A stretch of 64,000 bases of DNA from the NCBI GenBank assembly GCA_002482645.1, contig DLGJ01000008.1, forward strand, positions 567,253 through 631,252. The letters run 5' to 3'. Of the stretch, positions 1 to 7,690 are shown one piece after another. The stretch is from Hyphomicrobiaceae bacterium UBA7697 (GTDB taxonomy: Bacteria; Pseudomonadota; Alphaproteobacteria; Rhizobiales; Methyloligellaceae). The first letter of the stretch is position 1. The number at the start of each line of letters is the position of its first letter. The position numbers and the translations under genes were made by a program. The notes below the pieces were generated by a model, which searched no databases, was not told the origin of the DNA, and saw only the letters and a list, made by a program, of their open reading frames with translations.

Positions 1-790
1 CGTAGACGAATTCGCCCGCGCTCGGAATCAGGCTGACCGCCTGCACTTCCCTTTCGAAGCTGTCCACCGCGCGGAACACTTCGAACGAGAGCTGCGGCAG
101 CCGGTTGCCGAAGCGCGCCAGCGCCATGTGCTCGAACACCACGATGGCGGTACCGCGATAGGCCGGCACGAACGCGGCGCCGCCCTGCTTCGCGGCCATC
201 AGCCCGTCTCGCCCCTGGGTCTCGCCGCCGAGATAGGTGCGGATGGTGTAGTCCGACTGGCGCAGCTCCTTGCCGTCGGCCCAGATGCGCCCGATCCGCG
301 TGACAGGCCCTTCGCAGACCGCATAGGCGACGTTGGCGAAATAGCTGTATTCGACCGTCTTCACGGTCTGCGCGGGCGCGACCGCCTGGCTCGATCCGCG
401 CGGCCCGCCGGATCCGCCGAACAGGTTCTTGCCGCCGCCCTTCACCTGGCCGCCGCCCGTGGTCTGGGTGGTGACGGTCACCTCCTCCTCGAAGCGCGTC
501 GCCCAGATGAGCTGGCCGGGGAGCCGCGCCCGGCCATAGACGCGCGGCAGCGGCGCGCCCTCGCTGGAGGCGCCGACATGTACGTCGGACAGGCGCGGCC
601 CCTCGACCACATGGGTCTCGCCGGAGGCGCTCGCGAGCGGCGCCATGAGCGCATTGTCGATCAGCGCGCCGGCGACGGACCCCACCGCGCCGCCGATGGA
701 CGCGCCGGTCAAGGCCGTGCCGAGCACGCTGCCGGGGAAAATCGCTCCGCCCACGGCGGACCCCACGGCACCGAGAACCAGTGTCGCCAT
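1..790 (-). CDS. GTA baseplate/host-specificity protein g15 ('megatron'), N-terminal part only
   Basis: An open minus-strand frame starts at the ATG at 790 and runs off the window edge, giving about 263 N-terminal residues. The protein opens MATLVLGAVGSAVGGAIFPG, a Gly/Ala-rich helix, followed by the region GAPLPRVYGRARLPGQLIWA that is characteristic of Rhodobacter capsulatus GTA g15. In that family this very long protein forms the tail tip and contacts the host surface. AGGAA lies just upstream of the start. It is the last gene of the GTA cluster in the direction of transcription. It is separated from g14 by about 640 bp of repeats, whereas in compact GTA clusters the two genes abut. Whether the rest is intact cannot be seen. 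Confidence 0.85.
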   Translation of the reverse strand, partial: MATLVLGAVGSAVGGAIFPGSVLGTALTGASIGGAVGSVAGALIDNALMAPLASASGETHVVEGPRLSDVHVGASSEGAPLPRVYGRARLPGQLIWATRFEEEVTVTTQTTGGGQVKGGGKNLFGGSGGPRGSSQAVAPAQTVKTVEYSYFANVAYAVCEGPVTRIGRIWADGKELRQSDYTIRTYLGGETQGRDGLMAAKQGGAAFVPAYRGTAIVVFEHMALARFGNRLPQLSFEVFRAVDSFEREVQAVSLIPSAGEFVY

Positions 791-826
791 GACATATTCC
801 TATTGTCTTCCTATTGTCGGATTCTC

Positions 827-1010
827 GCGCTCAAGCCGCGCGAAGCGCGGTAGCGCAAGCAAACAAGCGCTCAAGTAGGCCAGAGGCCGATAGCGCAAAT
901 TAAGAAGCGCTCAAGTAGGCCATCGTCCTCAAGCAGCGAAGCGGTAGGACGAAAAAGAGAGGCCGGTAGCGCAAATCAAACGCCCTCAAGTAGCCGCTAG
1001 GCGGTAGGGC
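827..1010. repeat. Cluster of nested-hairpin repeat units (copy 1)
   Basis: Several 26-30 bp units share the plan outer stem, CTCAAGTAG, inner hairpin, GGTAG, outer stem. Full units lie at 827-856 (outer stem GCGCT/AGCGC), 867-896 (same), 925-950 (GTCCT/AGGAC) and 982-1010 (GCCCT/AGGGC). The unit at 925-950 sits inside another unit whose halves are at 907-921 and 960-972. Outer and inner stems change in compensating fashion between units. The same family occurs at 1287-1429, 9600-9658, 38687-38765 and 40718-41110. Stretch 791-1432 contains no credible intact gene besides these repeats, REPs and the g14 fragment. Confidence 0.85.
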
Positions 1011-1156
1011 GAACTAAGAAGGAAACCGAAACGCGGCCACGGCCCGCCGCCGCCACCAGCGCCCCAAAGGCACCTCGACGACGCCGAGCCCTTCCTGGGC
1101 GTGGATCATGTGCCACCCACTCCCGTCATGCCCGGACTTGTTCCGGGCATCCACTT
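907..1156. repeat. Direct duplication of the g14 3' end and its flank (second copy 1287-1575)
   Basis: About 250-290 bp is present twice in the same orientation. Both copies contain the interrupted hairpin unit, the GTCCT unit, a GCCCT unit, the last ~35 codons of g14, and the start of a REP palindrome. The copy at 1287-1575 carries an extra GCCCT unit (1401-1429) and forms the real end of the g14 reading frame. The copies differ by scattered substitutions and diverge inside the REP, where copy 1 continues CTTGGGACTCTCG and copy 2 continues CGAGCGGCTG. Confidence 0.8.
1014..1123 (-). pseudogene. Orphan duplicate of the C-terminal end of GTA g14
   Basis: Read on the minus strand this encodes WHMIHAQEGLGVVEVPLGRW and the rest of the g14 tail up to FPS and stop, nearly identical to the tail of the intact gene at 1433. 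No NlpC/P60 catalytic core is attached; upstream is only REP DNA. It is a duplicated fragment, not a gene. Confidence 0.8.
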
Positions 1157-1235
1157 GGGACTCTCGATGGGATGCACTCTCTCGATCGAAACTCAACCGC
1201 CCCAATGGACCCCCGGGACAAGCCCGGGGGTGACG
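1124..1235. repeat. Pair of REP-type palindromes
   Basis: A GTCATGCCCGG..CCGGGCATCCA palindrome at about 1124-1155 is followed at about 1205-1235 by a second with the stem CCCCCGGG..CCCGGGGG. Both belong to the dispersed REP families of this genome. The second is an intact example of the sequence that was split by the mobile element at 19467/38648. Confidence 0.8.
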
Positions 1236-1432
1236 AGCAGAGAATGGTTCGCTGCAGGACGATGAGTCCGGAACGGCGCTTAATTGGCGCTCAAGTAGGC
1301 CAACGTCCTCAAGTAGCGAAGCGATAGGACGAAAAAGAGAGGCCGGTAGCGCAAATCAAACGCCCTCAAGTAGCCGCTAGGCGGTAGGGCAAATTAACGC
1401 GCCCTCAAGTAGCCGCTAGGCGGTAGGGCGAA

Positions 1433-1999
1433 CTACGAAGGAAACCGAAACGCGGCTACGGCCCGCCGCCGCCACCAGCGCCCCAAAGGCACCTCGACCA
1501 CGCCGAGCCCTTCCTGAGCGTGGATCATGTGCCACCCGCTCCCGTCATGCCCGGACTTGTTCCGGGCATCCACGAGCGGCTGTGCCACATCCGCGAGACG
1601 TGGATGGCCGGGTCGAGCCCGGCCATGACAAGTCGTGTGCGATTCGTTCTTAAGCGCTGGCCGCGCAAATGGCGCAGCGCTCACGATCCCCGCATGCTTG
1701 GCGACACCGTGATCGCGCATGCGGAACACCAGCACGTCGCCGGACCGCGCGTCCGCGACGCACCCGACCGGGATCAGATGCCGGCAGGCGGCGGAAAGAA
1801 GCGTCTCCGATCCGGTTGCGTTCCCCCAGTCGCGGGAGTATGGCGGCAGGACTTCCGGCTCCGGCCCGTAAAGCGCGCGCCACACCCCGCGGATGAGGCC
1901 GAGGCAATCGCAGCCGGCCCCGCGCACGCTGCCCTGATGGTGATAGGGCGTGCCGAGCCAGCCGCGCGCGCATGCGATGATGGCGTCGGGTTGGGGCAT
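1433..1999 (-). CDS. GTA g14-type NlpC/P60 peptidase with an in-frame REP insertion
   Basis: Translation from the ATG at 1999 gives 188 residues with an NlpC/P60 cell-wall peptidase core: PYHHQGSVRGAGCDCLGLIR, with likely catalytic Cys32, then KHAGIVSA with His102, and MIHA with His160 as the third polar residue. In GTAs this protein sits in the tail tip and opens peptidoglycan. Residues ~113-155 (KNESHTTCHGRARPGH to RNKSGHDG) have no place in the fold and are encoded by two inverted REP palindromes (1543-1630). The frame stays open through them, so the last ~30 residues of the domain are still made. The frame is open upstream to 2080, but those codons look unrelated. Function is uncertain because the insert separates catalytic residues. 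Confidence 0.8.
   Translation of the reverse strand: MPQPDAIIACARGWLGTPYHHQGSVRGAGCDCLGLIRGVWRALYGPEPEVLPPYSRDWGNATGSETLLSAACRHLIPVGCVADARSGDVLVFRMRDHGVAKHAGIVSAAPFARPALKNESHTTCHGRARPGHPRLADVAQPLVDARNKSGHDGSGWHMIHAQEGLGVVEVPLGRWWRRRAVAAFRFPS
1543..1630. repeat. REP palindrome pair inside the g14 coding sequence
   Basis: GTCATGCCCGGACTTGTTCC.. (1543-1574) and GTGGATGGCCGGGTCGAGCC.. (1600-1630) are two inverted palindromes separated by about 25 bp. Together they add close to 120 bp to g14 without shifting its frame. A near-identical first palindrome follows the duplicated tail at 1124. Confidence 0.8.
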
Positions 2000-2130
2000 C
2001 AACTCGTATTGGTCTTGTGCCGGTCGGACTCGACTGTCGACGACCAGAAAGCTGGCGACGGTAATCGCAACAAACTGCAAAGCGCAGTGTCGTTCGAGTC
2101 CGAACTACCGTTCTCTAAGCCTCAAACAAC

Positions 2131-2155
2131 ATCGCCGCCCACTTGGGGCGGCGAT
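2131..2155. terminator. Strong hairpin downstream of the HEPN-like gene
   Basis: ATCGCCGCCC-acttg-GGGCGGCGAT is a perfect 10-bp stem with a 5-nt loop. On the minus strand it is followed by a moderately T-rich run (GTTGTTTGAGG). It could end minus-strand transcription from 2322-3614 or read in both directions. The rest of 2000-2321 shows no gene. Confidence 0.5.
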
Positions 2156-2321
2156 TGAATATCTCTTGGTATGGGGAAACAGCAGGTCCTAATGCTACTC
2201 ACCTGATGTCATGGCTTATCTCCTTTGGCGCGGAGGTCTGACCTATCAACCCCTATATGGGGATTCACAGCGCGACAAATAAGGCTATTTAGCCAACAAT
2301 ATGGCCACCAACCTTAACGAA

Positions 2322-3614
2322 TTACACCACGTCATTATACAAAAGCACCTCGCCCGCCGCAACGCTGATCAGCAGCACCCAGGGCTGGAGAAGCGCATAA
2401 TTCCGATGGGTCGGGGCAATCACCGACGACGTACGCATATCACGCCCGTGTGATAACGCATTTCGAATATCCTTTATTCTCCTGCAGAAATTATCCAATG
2501 CATTGGTGCAATATTGGTCCTTAGTAATACCGACCGCAACTAACGGATCGAGCGTGAAACCACCGTCAAAATGTATTTTCTTAGTGAAGACATCTGGTTG
2601 CGCCTCTATCTCAGTCCAGAGGTGCGACGGGTCCACCAGGTCCCGGATCATTGCCTGCAACTTCGCAAAATCATCCATTTTTGACTGCTGCACAGCAGTT
2701 ACAAGAATTTCAGTTGCAGCTGCTACGTCATCGAGGATGTTGGGCTTCGCCAATGCCTTCCTGACGCTCATTCTCGCGGAGTTTTCAATATACAATGCCG
2801 CCGAATATTCTATTATTCTATAATAATATATAAATCTCCTAACTTCATCTCCGTCTCGCGCAGCGTTCCAAAAATGAAGCAAGTTTAGGTCAATAGACCT
2901 AGCATTTATGCTTTTTGGAAAAGACCCATCTATGTACCTTGTCTTCGATTTTTCTTCGCGAACGGGCGCGTGGATAATTATCAAAGGAGTTTTTTCATCA
3001 AAATAAGACATATAGAAATTTAGATGATATATGAGTATCGCCAACTCATCCTCATCAAGATCGACGCTCCTAATCCAGAAAGAAACAGGGCGGCCGACAT
3101 CATAAGCGTCTCGCTCTTTTTCGTCTGAGTGGACGTACATCTGGTGAGTTAACAAGTTCCGATATTGTGTATTTGTAGCACTTACAGGCTGAAACGCGTC
3201 GGCTAACACGATCAATTCATCGCTACACGCACTGAACTCGCACTTGTACGGCTTTCCATCATATGTAAACGTGAACTCTCGTCCATTTAGCTCCTTTACA
3301 GACTTTCTATTTATAAATGCAGTCCATATAATCTCAAAATCTTTGCTGTCTTTGTGCCAAATCGCACTGAAACGCTTCGGTAATATGAGAGTATTTAGAG
3401 CATTCGCTATATATTCGTGTTTATCTTGAGTTATTAAGAACTCTAATGATGAGTCGCTCCAGGGATTCGCTATCACAAAGTCTTTGCTATCGGGTGCCCC
3501 AACCGGCTCGATTGAAGAGCCTGAATTTGACTGCAAAAAGGGTGCGAACAGCTCTATGAGCTCCTCTGGAACCTCCGCGCCATCTCCTGATGCATCTATC
3601 TCGGTATCTTTCAT
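2322..3614 (-). CDS. Unknown 430-aa protein with a C-terminal HEPN-like motif
   Basis: The frame starts at the ATG at 3614. Nothing in the N-terminal ~330 residues is recognised; it is acidic with alternating beta-like stretches. Near the C-terminus, CRRIKDIRNALSHGRDMR contains R-N-x3-H, the signature of HEPN-type RNases and of the helical dimers found in many defence and abortive-infection proteins. Base composition is clearly more AT-rich than the flanking GTA genes, with runs such as ATAATAATATATAA in the coding region. It sits alone between g13 and g14, which normally abut. I infer an accessory, possibly antiphage, gene acquired into the cluster. The HEPN call rests on a short motif only. 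Confidence 0.6.
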   Translation of the reverse strand: MKDTEIDASGDGAEVPEELIELFAPFLQSNSGSSIEPVGAPDSKDFVIANPWSDSSLEFLITQDKHEYIANALNTLILPKRFSAIWHKDSKDFEIIWTAFINRKSVKELNGREFTFTYDGKPYKCEFSACSDELIVLADAFQPVSATNTQYRNLLTHQMYVHSDEKERDAYDVGRPVSFWIRSVDLDEDELAILIYHLNFYMSYFDEKTPLIIIHAPVREEKSKTRYIDGSFPKSINARSIDLNLLHFWNAARDGDEVRRFIYYYRIIEYSAALYIENSARMSVRKALAKPNILDDVAAATEILVTAVQQSKMDDFAKLQAMIRDLVDPSHLWTEIEAQPDVFTKKIHFDGGFTLDPLVAVGITKDQYCTNALDNFCRRIKDIRNALSHGRDMRTSSVIAPTHRNYALLQPWVLLISVAAGEVLLYNDVV

Positions 3615-3689
3615 CCGATCATATTAGCTGCGAGAATGAACAACGTATAGTAGTGCGCTGAGCTCGCTCGAGCCTATTTCAAGCCACGC

Positions 3690-4580
3690 TCACCGCACCC
3701 GCCCCCCATCGTTCCGATCCGACCGGCTGACCACCCGGAGCATGAAGTCGTTGCCGGGCACGTGAGGGAAGCCGCGGAAATTTGCGGTGTTCGAGAACTT
3801 CGTCCGGCAGGTCGAAAACTGCTTGTCGCAGCCGGCGGTGACGTGAAAGCCGTCTCCGGGCGCGATCGCTTCCGAAGGCTTCTGCCACAGCTCGATGGTG
3901 ACGCCGCTCGACGCCTTGGCGTGCAGTTTCACTTCGCCGGTGCGCCCATCGTTCGCGCCGGAGGTCCACGTGAGCAGCCCGCGCGTGAACCAGTTGGCCG
4001 CATAGCCGCCGAGGCCTGACACCATGAAGCTGCGCGGCGATGCGCCGAGGCTCGCCACGGTCCCATTCGACGCGTACGCCGCCGCGCCGAGAGCGACCTT
4101 GCAGCGCGGATCGCCGAGGTCGGCGTCGCAGCCATATTGGATGATGCGCCCTTGCGGCTGCTGCAGCGCGTGCGCGAGCCCCCGCACCTCGCAGCGGAAA
4201 TGGCTCCCCCCACGCGAGACCTCGCCGAGATTGCCGTAGCGCATGAGGACGCGCATGGACGGCGCCGCCCAGTTCACGCGATAGATCTCGATGCGCGCAT
4301 TGTCGAACAGCCCCGCGGCGAGATCGGCCTCGTTGAGCTTGTCCGATTGCAGCGCGCCTTCCACGTCGAGCGTGTCCACGTTGAGGCCGACCGCGCCGGA
4401 AATCTCCGAGCCGGTGAAGCCGCTCGCCGCCTCGAAGGCGGTGCCGTCGAAGGCGAGGTCGCGGTCGTGGTCCGTGAAGCCGAAGGCCGTGCCGTCATTG
4501 CGCGTGATGCGCCAGCACCAGCACAGCGTGGTCGCGCCGCTGTCGAGATGATCCTGCAAAGCCGCCGGCAGCACCCTCAT
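3690..4580 (-). CDS. GTA g13 baseplate hub protein (DUF2163 family)
   Basis: The 296-residue protein matches the GTA g13/DUF2163 family: an N-terminal MRVLPAALQDHLDSGATTLC, the GFTDHDRDL segment, and a C-terminal region with four cysteines (C151, C160, C251, C258). The spacing C-x8-C and C-x6-C is that of iron-sulfur ligands described for tail-tip proteins such as lambda gpL, so a cluster is likely. In the virion it forms the hub joining distal tail and tip. Its ATG overlaps the g12 stop (ATGA), showing translational coupling. Downstream coupling to g14 is lost because a foreign gene follows. Confidence 0.85.
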   Translation of the reverse strand: MRVLPAALQDHLDSGATTLCWCWRITRNDGTAFGFTDHDRDLAFDGTAFEAASGFTGSEISGAVGLNVDTLDVEGALQSDKLNEADLAAGLFDNARIEIYRVNWAAPSMRVLMRYGNLGEVSRGGSHFRCEVRGLAHALQQPQGRIIQYGCDADLGDPRCKVALGAAAYASNGTVASLGASPRSFMVSGLGGYAANWFTRGLLTWTSGANDGRTGEVKLHAKASSGVTIELWQKPSEAIAPGDGFHVTAGCDKQFSTCRTKFSNTANFRGFPHVPGNDFMLRVVSRSDRNDGGRVR

Positions 4581-5212
4581 AGCCGCACCTCCAGAATCGG
4601 AATTTGCGGGATCGACCCGGCCTCGAAATCGCTGAGGTCGATCTCGAGCCGGTCCGTGTCGAAGCGCACCGGCACGTCGAACTCGAAGCCCGCGGTGACG
4701 GATGCGCCGACGCCCGGCACCGCGCCGGGGAGAAACGTGACGAGGCCCGTCGTGGTGCTGACCGCGTAGTCGCCCGGGTCCTGCTCCACTCCGGCCACGG
4801 CGACGCGCACGCTCCCTGCGACAGGCAGCGCGACGGTGCGGGTCCAGGGCGCATAAGCGCTGCCATAAGTCTTGGCGAGCTGAAACGCGGCCGTGGCGCC
4901 GTCGCCGGTGCCGATCCCCTGGTCGAGCGCGGACGGCGCCTGCAGCGGCGCGCAGGATTTATGATCCGTCCAGTCCTTCCAGCGGAAGCTGTGCAGCCGC
5001 CCGCGCCGTTCTTCGTAGAAGGCGATGACGGCGTGGAGGTCATCGAGGCTCTTGATGCCGTATCCCGCATCGTAGCGGCGCTTGGAATCCGCCCAGCGGC
5101 TGTTGCGCTCCTCGTGGCCGGAGCCGAGCACCACGATCTCGGTGCGGCGCTCGGGCCCGCCGCGCGCGCCGCGCGCCACGTTCGCCGGAAAGCGCACATC
5201 GTGAAACGCCAT
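4577..5212 (-). CDS. GTA g12 distal tail protein (DUF2460)
   Basis: 211 residues start at 5212 with MAFHDVRFPANVARGARGGP, the conserved opening of DUF2460 (TIGR02217) proteins; the middle has AVIAFYEERRGRLHSFRWKD, also a family hallmark. The C-terminus ends in FEAGSIPQIPILEVRL. In the R. capsulatus GTA the homologue forms the distal tail ring that joins tube and baseplate. Full length for the family. It overlaps g13 by 4 nt. Upstream lies a REP-filled gap rather than the usual tight junction with g11. Confidence 0.88.
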   Translation of the reverse strand: MAFHDVRFPANVARGARGGPERRTEIVVLGSGHEERNSRWADSKRRYDAGYGIKSLDDLHAVIAFYEERRGRLHSFRWKDWTDHKSCAPLQAPSALDQGIGTGDGATAAFQLAKTYGSAYAPWTRTVALPVAGSVRVAVAGVEQDPGDYAVSTTTGLVTFLPGAVPGVGASVTAGFEFDVPVRFDTDRLEIDLSDFEAGSIPQIPILEVRL

Positions 5213-5244
5213 TCGTCCGTCCTCCGATAAAATGCGCCAGTCTC

Positions 5245-5373
5245 AGTCATGGCCGGGCTTGATTTGAGCCTGCGCCCGGGCCGGAAAAGCCGGACCCGGG
5301 TGGCCATCCACGATTTGAGAGTGCCGCACGCTTTGATTCGTGGATGCCCGGCTCTTCGGCCGGGCATGACAAG
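5245..5373. repeat. REP palindromes between g11 and g12
   Basis: Two palindromes fill the gap: a degenerate one around 5247-5310 (GTCATGGCCGGGC.. with GCCCGGGCCGG) and a clean one at 5339-5372 (GTGGATGCCCGGC..GCCGGGCATGAC). No gene is seen here. Confidence 0.75.
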
Positions 5374-5393
5374 GAAAGCGGCGGCCCCGCTCG

Positions 5394-5954
5394 TTATAAA
5401 TTCCGCTGCCCGCGCCCCACCGCGCGCGAGAGCATGGCCGCGACCTGCCCTTCGGAGCGGCGGAAGCTCTCCGCATCCGGTGTGGTGACGTTGACGGTCA
5501 CATTGACGGGCGCCGCGCCGCCACCGGCCTTGACGCCGAGCCGCCCGTCGCGCCCGCGCGCGAGAGGCAACACCGCTTCCGGTCCCGCCTCGCCCGCGAG
5601 CCCGCGCGCGGCACCCAGCGGAAATGTCATGGGCGAGGAGATCACCCCGCCTTTGGCAAACGGGACCGGCAGAGACGAGCCGAGCCCCGCGCCCGTGACG
5701 AGACCGGCGAGCGTGTCGCCGAAGGTCTTGCCGATCGGCGCGAGCGCCGCCTCCAGCGTGTTACGCGACAGAGACAGCGCCAGCGACCGCAGCACGTCGG
5801 AGAGCTCGCGGCCCCGGAACGTCGCGTCGGTGAAGGCGCTCGTCAGGTTGCCGGCGAAGCTGGCGCTGAGGCGGCTCGCCTCGGTCAGCGAGGCCCGCAA
5901 GGGCGCGATGTCGCCGCCGATGACCACGTAGAGCCCATCACGTTCGTCCGGCAT
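5394..5954 (-). CDS. GTA g11 short tape-measure protein
   Basis: 186 residues from the ATG at 5954. The segment FAKGGVISSPMTFPLGAARG followed by GLAGEAGPEAVLPLARG is the signature end of phage tape-measure proteins, and the whole protein resembles the unusually short g11 of GTAs (about 200 residues), matching their short tails. The N-terminal 70 residues are predicted helical. The start overlaps the g10.1 reading frame by 17 nt, so the two are probably translated together. Confidence 0.85.
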   Translation of the reverse strand: MPDERDGLYVVIGGDIAPLRASLTEASRLSASFAGNLTSAFTDATFRGRELSDVLRSLALSLSRNTLEAALAPIGKTFGDTLAGLVTGAGLGSSLPVPFAKGGVISSPMTFPLGAARGLAGEAGPEAVLPLARGRDGRLGVKAGGGAAPVNVTVNVTTPDAESFRRSEGQVAAMLSRAVGRGQRNL

Positions 5955-6198
5955 GTGCGTCTCCGTCTGGATAGGCCTGCATCAGGGCGGCGAGACCGGC
6001 GCGCGACAGCGGCTCTCCCGCGCGATGCCCGAACGCGCCCGCAAGCGCCGCGTCGAGTTCGCGCGGGCTCATGGCCCAGAAATCTTTTGGGGCGAGACGA
6101 AGCGCGCCGAGCCCCGCCTCCATGGCCGCGCGCCACGGGAAGGGCGCACGCGCCGCTACCCCGCCCGGCCGGCTAAAGGGCCGGTGCGGTCCGCGCAC
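5938..6198 (-). CDS. GTA g10.1 tail assembly chaperone (rcc01693 family)
   Basis: A small protein with APFPWRAAMEAGLGALRLAP and KDFWAMSPRELDAALAG, the conserved core of the rcc01693 family between g10 and g11. The ATG at 6123 would cut off the conserved F-x-W part, so I favour a GTG at 6198 overlapping the end of g10; the true start is uncertain. Expected role: chaperone for tape measure or tail tube assembly. It overlaps both neighbours, as in other GTA clusters. Confidence 0.7.
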   Translation of the reverse strand: MRGPHRPFSRPGGVAARAPFPWRAAMEAGLGALRLAPKDFWAMSPRELDAALAGAFGHRAGEPLSRAGLAALMQAYPDGDAHAGRT

Positions 6199-6524
6199 GC
6201 CTCCCCATTCACACGCCCGGCGGCGAAGGTGGCGGCCAGCAGCCGCGCGACGATATCGACGAAGCCGGCCGCGCCGCCCTCCACGCGCATGGCGCCGACG
6301 GCGGCGTCTGCGATGTCGTAGCCCGCGCCGCGAAGCCCGGCGCCGATCATCCGAATGGCATCCGCGGCGGCGATGCGCCCCGCCTCGAAACGCTCGGCCA
6401 CCGCGAGCATGTCGTCCTCGCCGAACGCGTGCTCGAGTTCCGCCAGCGCGCCCAGCGTCAGGCACAGGCGGTAACTCTTGCCGTCGAGCACCGCTTCGAT
6501 TTCGCCGCGATGAAGATTGACCAT
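6156..6524 (-). CDS. GTA g10 tail assembly chaperone
   Basis: 122 residues beginning MVNLHRGEIEAVLDGKSYRL, with CLTLGALAELEHAFGEDDML typical of g10 of alphaproteobacterial GTAs. It lies directly between the tail tube gene (11 nt upstream) and g10.1, the expected place. Structural work on the R. capsulatus GTA assigns this neighbourhood to tail assembly; the protein is not expected to be abundant in the particle. No damage visible. Confidence 0.8.
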   Translation of the reverse strand: MVNLHRGEIEAVLDGKSYRLCLTLGALAELEHAFGEDDMLAVAERFEAGRIAAADAIRMIGAGLRGAGYDIADAAVGAMRVEGGAAGFVDIVARLLAATFAAGRVNGEACADRTGPLAGRAG

Positions 6525-6535
6525 GGTCCTCTCCC

Positions 6536-6949
6536 TTACGCGGCGGTGAAGGCGAGCGCGCCGGCGGATTCGAGGCCGAGCTCGAAACTCACCTCGCCGT
6601 CGTGCCGCCCGCCATATTCGAGGCTCGCGATCTGGAACGGGCCTTCGACCGTGCCGAAATCCGGCACGATCACCTGCCAGTCGCGCAACGTACCCGCGAA
6701 GAAATATTGCCGCAGCGTCTCGTCGGAGGCCGCGTCCTTGAAGATGCCGCTGCCGCTCACCCGCGCCGTCTTCAGCCCGGCCCCTTCCAGCAACTCGCGC
6801 CAGCGCCCGGCGGACTCCTGGTCGGTCGCATCGACCGTGGCCGCGTTGAAGGCGAGCGTCCGTGCCCGCAAGCCCGCCACGGTGACGAAACCGCCGCCGC
6901 CGCCGCTGTCCACTTTCAACAAGAGGTCCTTGCCCTTTTGCGCCGTCAT
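6536..6949 (-). CDS. GTA g9 major tail (tube) protein
   Basis: 137 residues from the ATG at 6949, chosen because AAGGGAAC lies a few bases upstream; the open frame to 7012 has no such signal. MTAQKGKDLLLKVD and TVDATDQESAGRWRELLEGAG are typical of the phage major tail protein (TP901-1/g9) family. It polymerises as the tail tube. Upstream it is separated from g8 by the inserted TerB-like gene. Confidence 0.87.
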   Translation of the reverse strand: MTAQKGKDLLLKVDSGGGGGFVTVAGLRARTLAFNAATVDATDQESAGRWRELLEGAGLKTARVSGSGIFKDAASDETLRQYFFAGTLRDWQVIVPDFGTVEGPFQIASLEYGGRHDGEVSFELGLESAGALAFTAA

Positions 6950-7041
6950 GCTCGTTCCCTTCGTGTCAGCGTCCAGACAAACAAAAAGAGCGGCTGAAAG
7001 AGCCGCTCTCAAAAGAAACCGTCGCTGCGATCAACCGCGTG

Positions 7042-7509
7042 TCAGTCCACCAGCCGCGCCTCGACCATCTTGCGCAAGGTGACCCGGTCGCGGGTGGAAA
7101 CGCCGATCAGTTCGGCCACGCGCCACACGAGATTGGACTCGAACTCGTCGATGACGCCGTCGGCCATGACGACCTCCCACAGCATCTCGACGATGCGCTT
7201 GCGTCCGTCCTGATCGAGCTCGCGGCACAGCACCTTGGTGAAGCGGTAGAGATCCACCGCGTCGCGCTCCTCGGCCACCGCCTCCTTGAACAGGCGCTTC
7301 AGCTCCTCCGGAGAGAGGTCGAAGCGGCGCTGCAGCAGCGCCTTCACTTTTCGCTTTTCCGCGCCGTCGAAATTCCCGTCGATCGTACCGGCGTTGATCA
7401 GAAGCGCGGCCGAGGCGATCCGGAGTTCCTCCTCGTGGAGATCCTTCAAGCGTTCCTCGTTCCCGTCGACACCCTCGACGAAGTTCACCAGCCTGGTCCA
7501 AAGCGACAT
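7042..7509 (-). CDS. TerB-like domain protein inserted in the GTA cluster
   Basis: 155 residues start at 7509 behind a strong site (GGAGGGG). The sequence is all-helical: MSLWTRLVNFVEG, then LRIASAALLINAGTIDGNFD and EMLWEVVMADGVIDEFESNL, the repeated acidic D-G-x-x-D/E signatures of TerB/DjlA-type tellurite-resistance-like domains, which bind metal ions. It is complete. It is not part of the standard GTA set, yet lies between g8 and g9 in the same orientation. Role in particle production or host envelope stress is unknown. Confidence 0.75.
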   Translation of the reverse strand: MSLWTRLVNFVEGVDGNEERLKDLHEEELRIASAALLINAGTIDGNFDGAEKRKVKALLQRRFDLSPEELKRLFKEAVAEERDAVDLYRFTKVLCRELDQDGRKRIVEMLWEVVMADGVIDEFESNLVWRVAELIGVSTRDRVTLRKMVEARLVD

Positions 7510-7528
7510 AGAGGCCCCTCCTTCGGGC

Positions 7529-7593
7529 GCATGGTCTTGACGCATAGTCTTGACGCATAGTCTTGACGCATAGTCTTGGCGCATAGTCTTGGC
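7529..7593. repeat. 13-bp tandem repeat, five copies
   Basis: GCATAGTCTTGAC recurs head to tail five times, with G/A changes at two sites, just upstream of the TerB-like gene's ribosome binding site. Such an array can change length by slippage and could alter the leader of that gene. Confidence 0.9.
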
Positions 7594-7690
7594 GCACGAT
7601 GCGGCGTTCCGATCCACGCACACCCCTAATCAACAACGAAAGCCGGGACAAGCCCGGCCAGCGATCGAAAGTCCTGATTTCGCGGAAGCC

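Noticed and set aside
7042..7623. Longer start for the TerB-like gene through the 13-bp repeats
   Set aside because: The codons upstream of 7509 come from the tandem repeat, while a strong GGAGGGG lies right before 7509.
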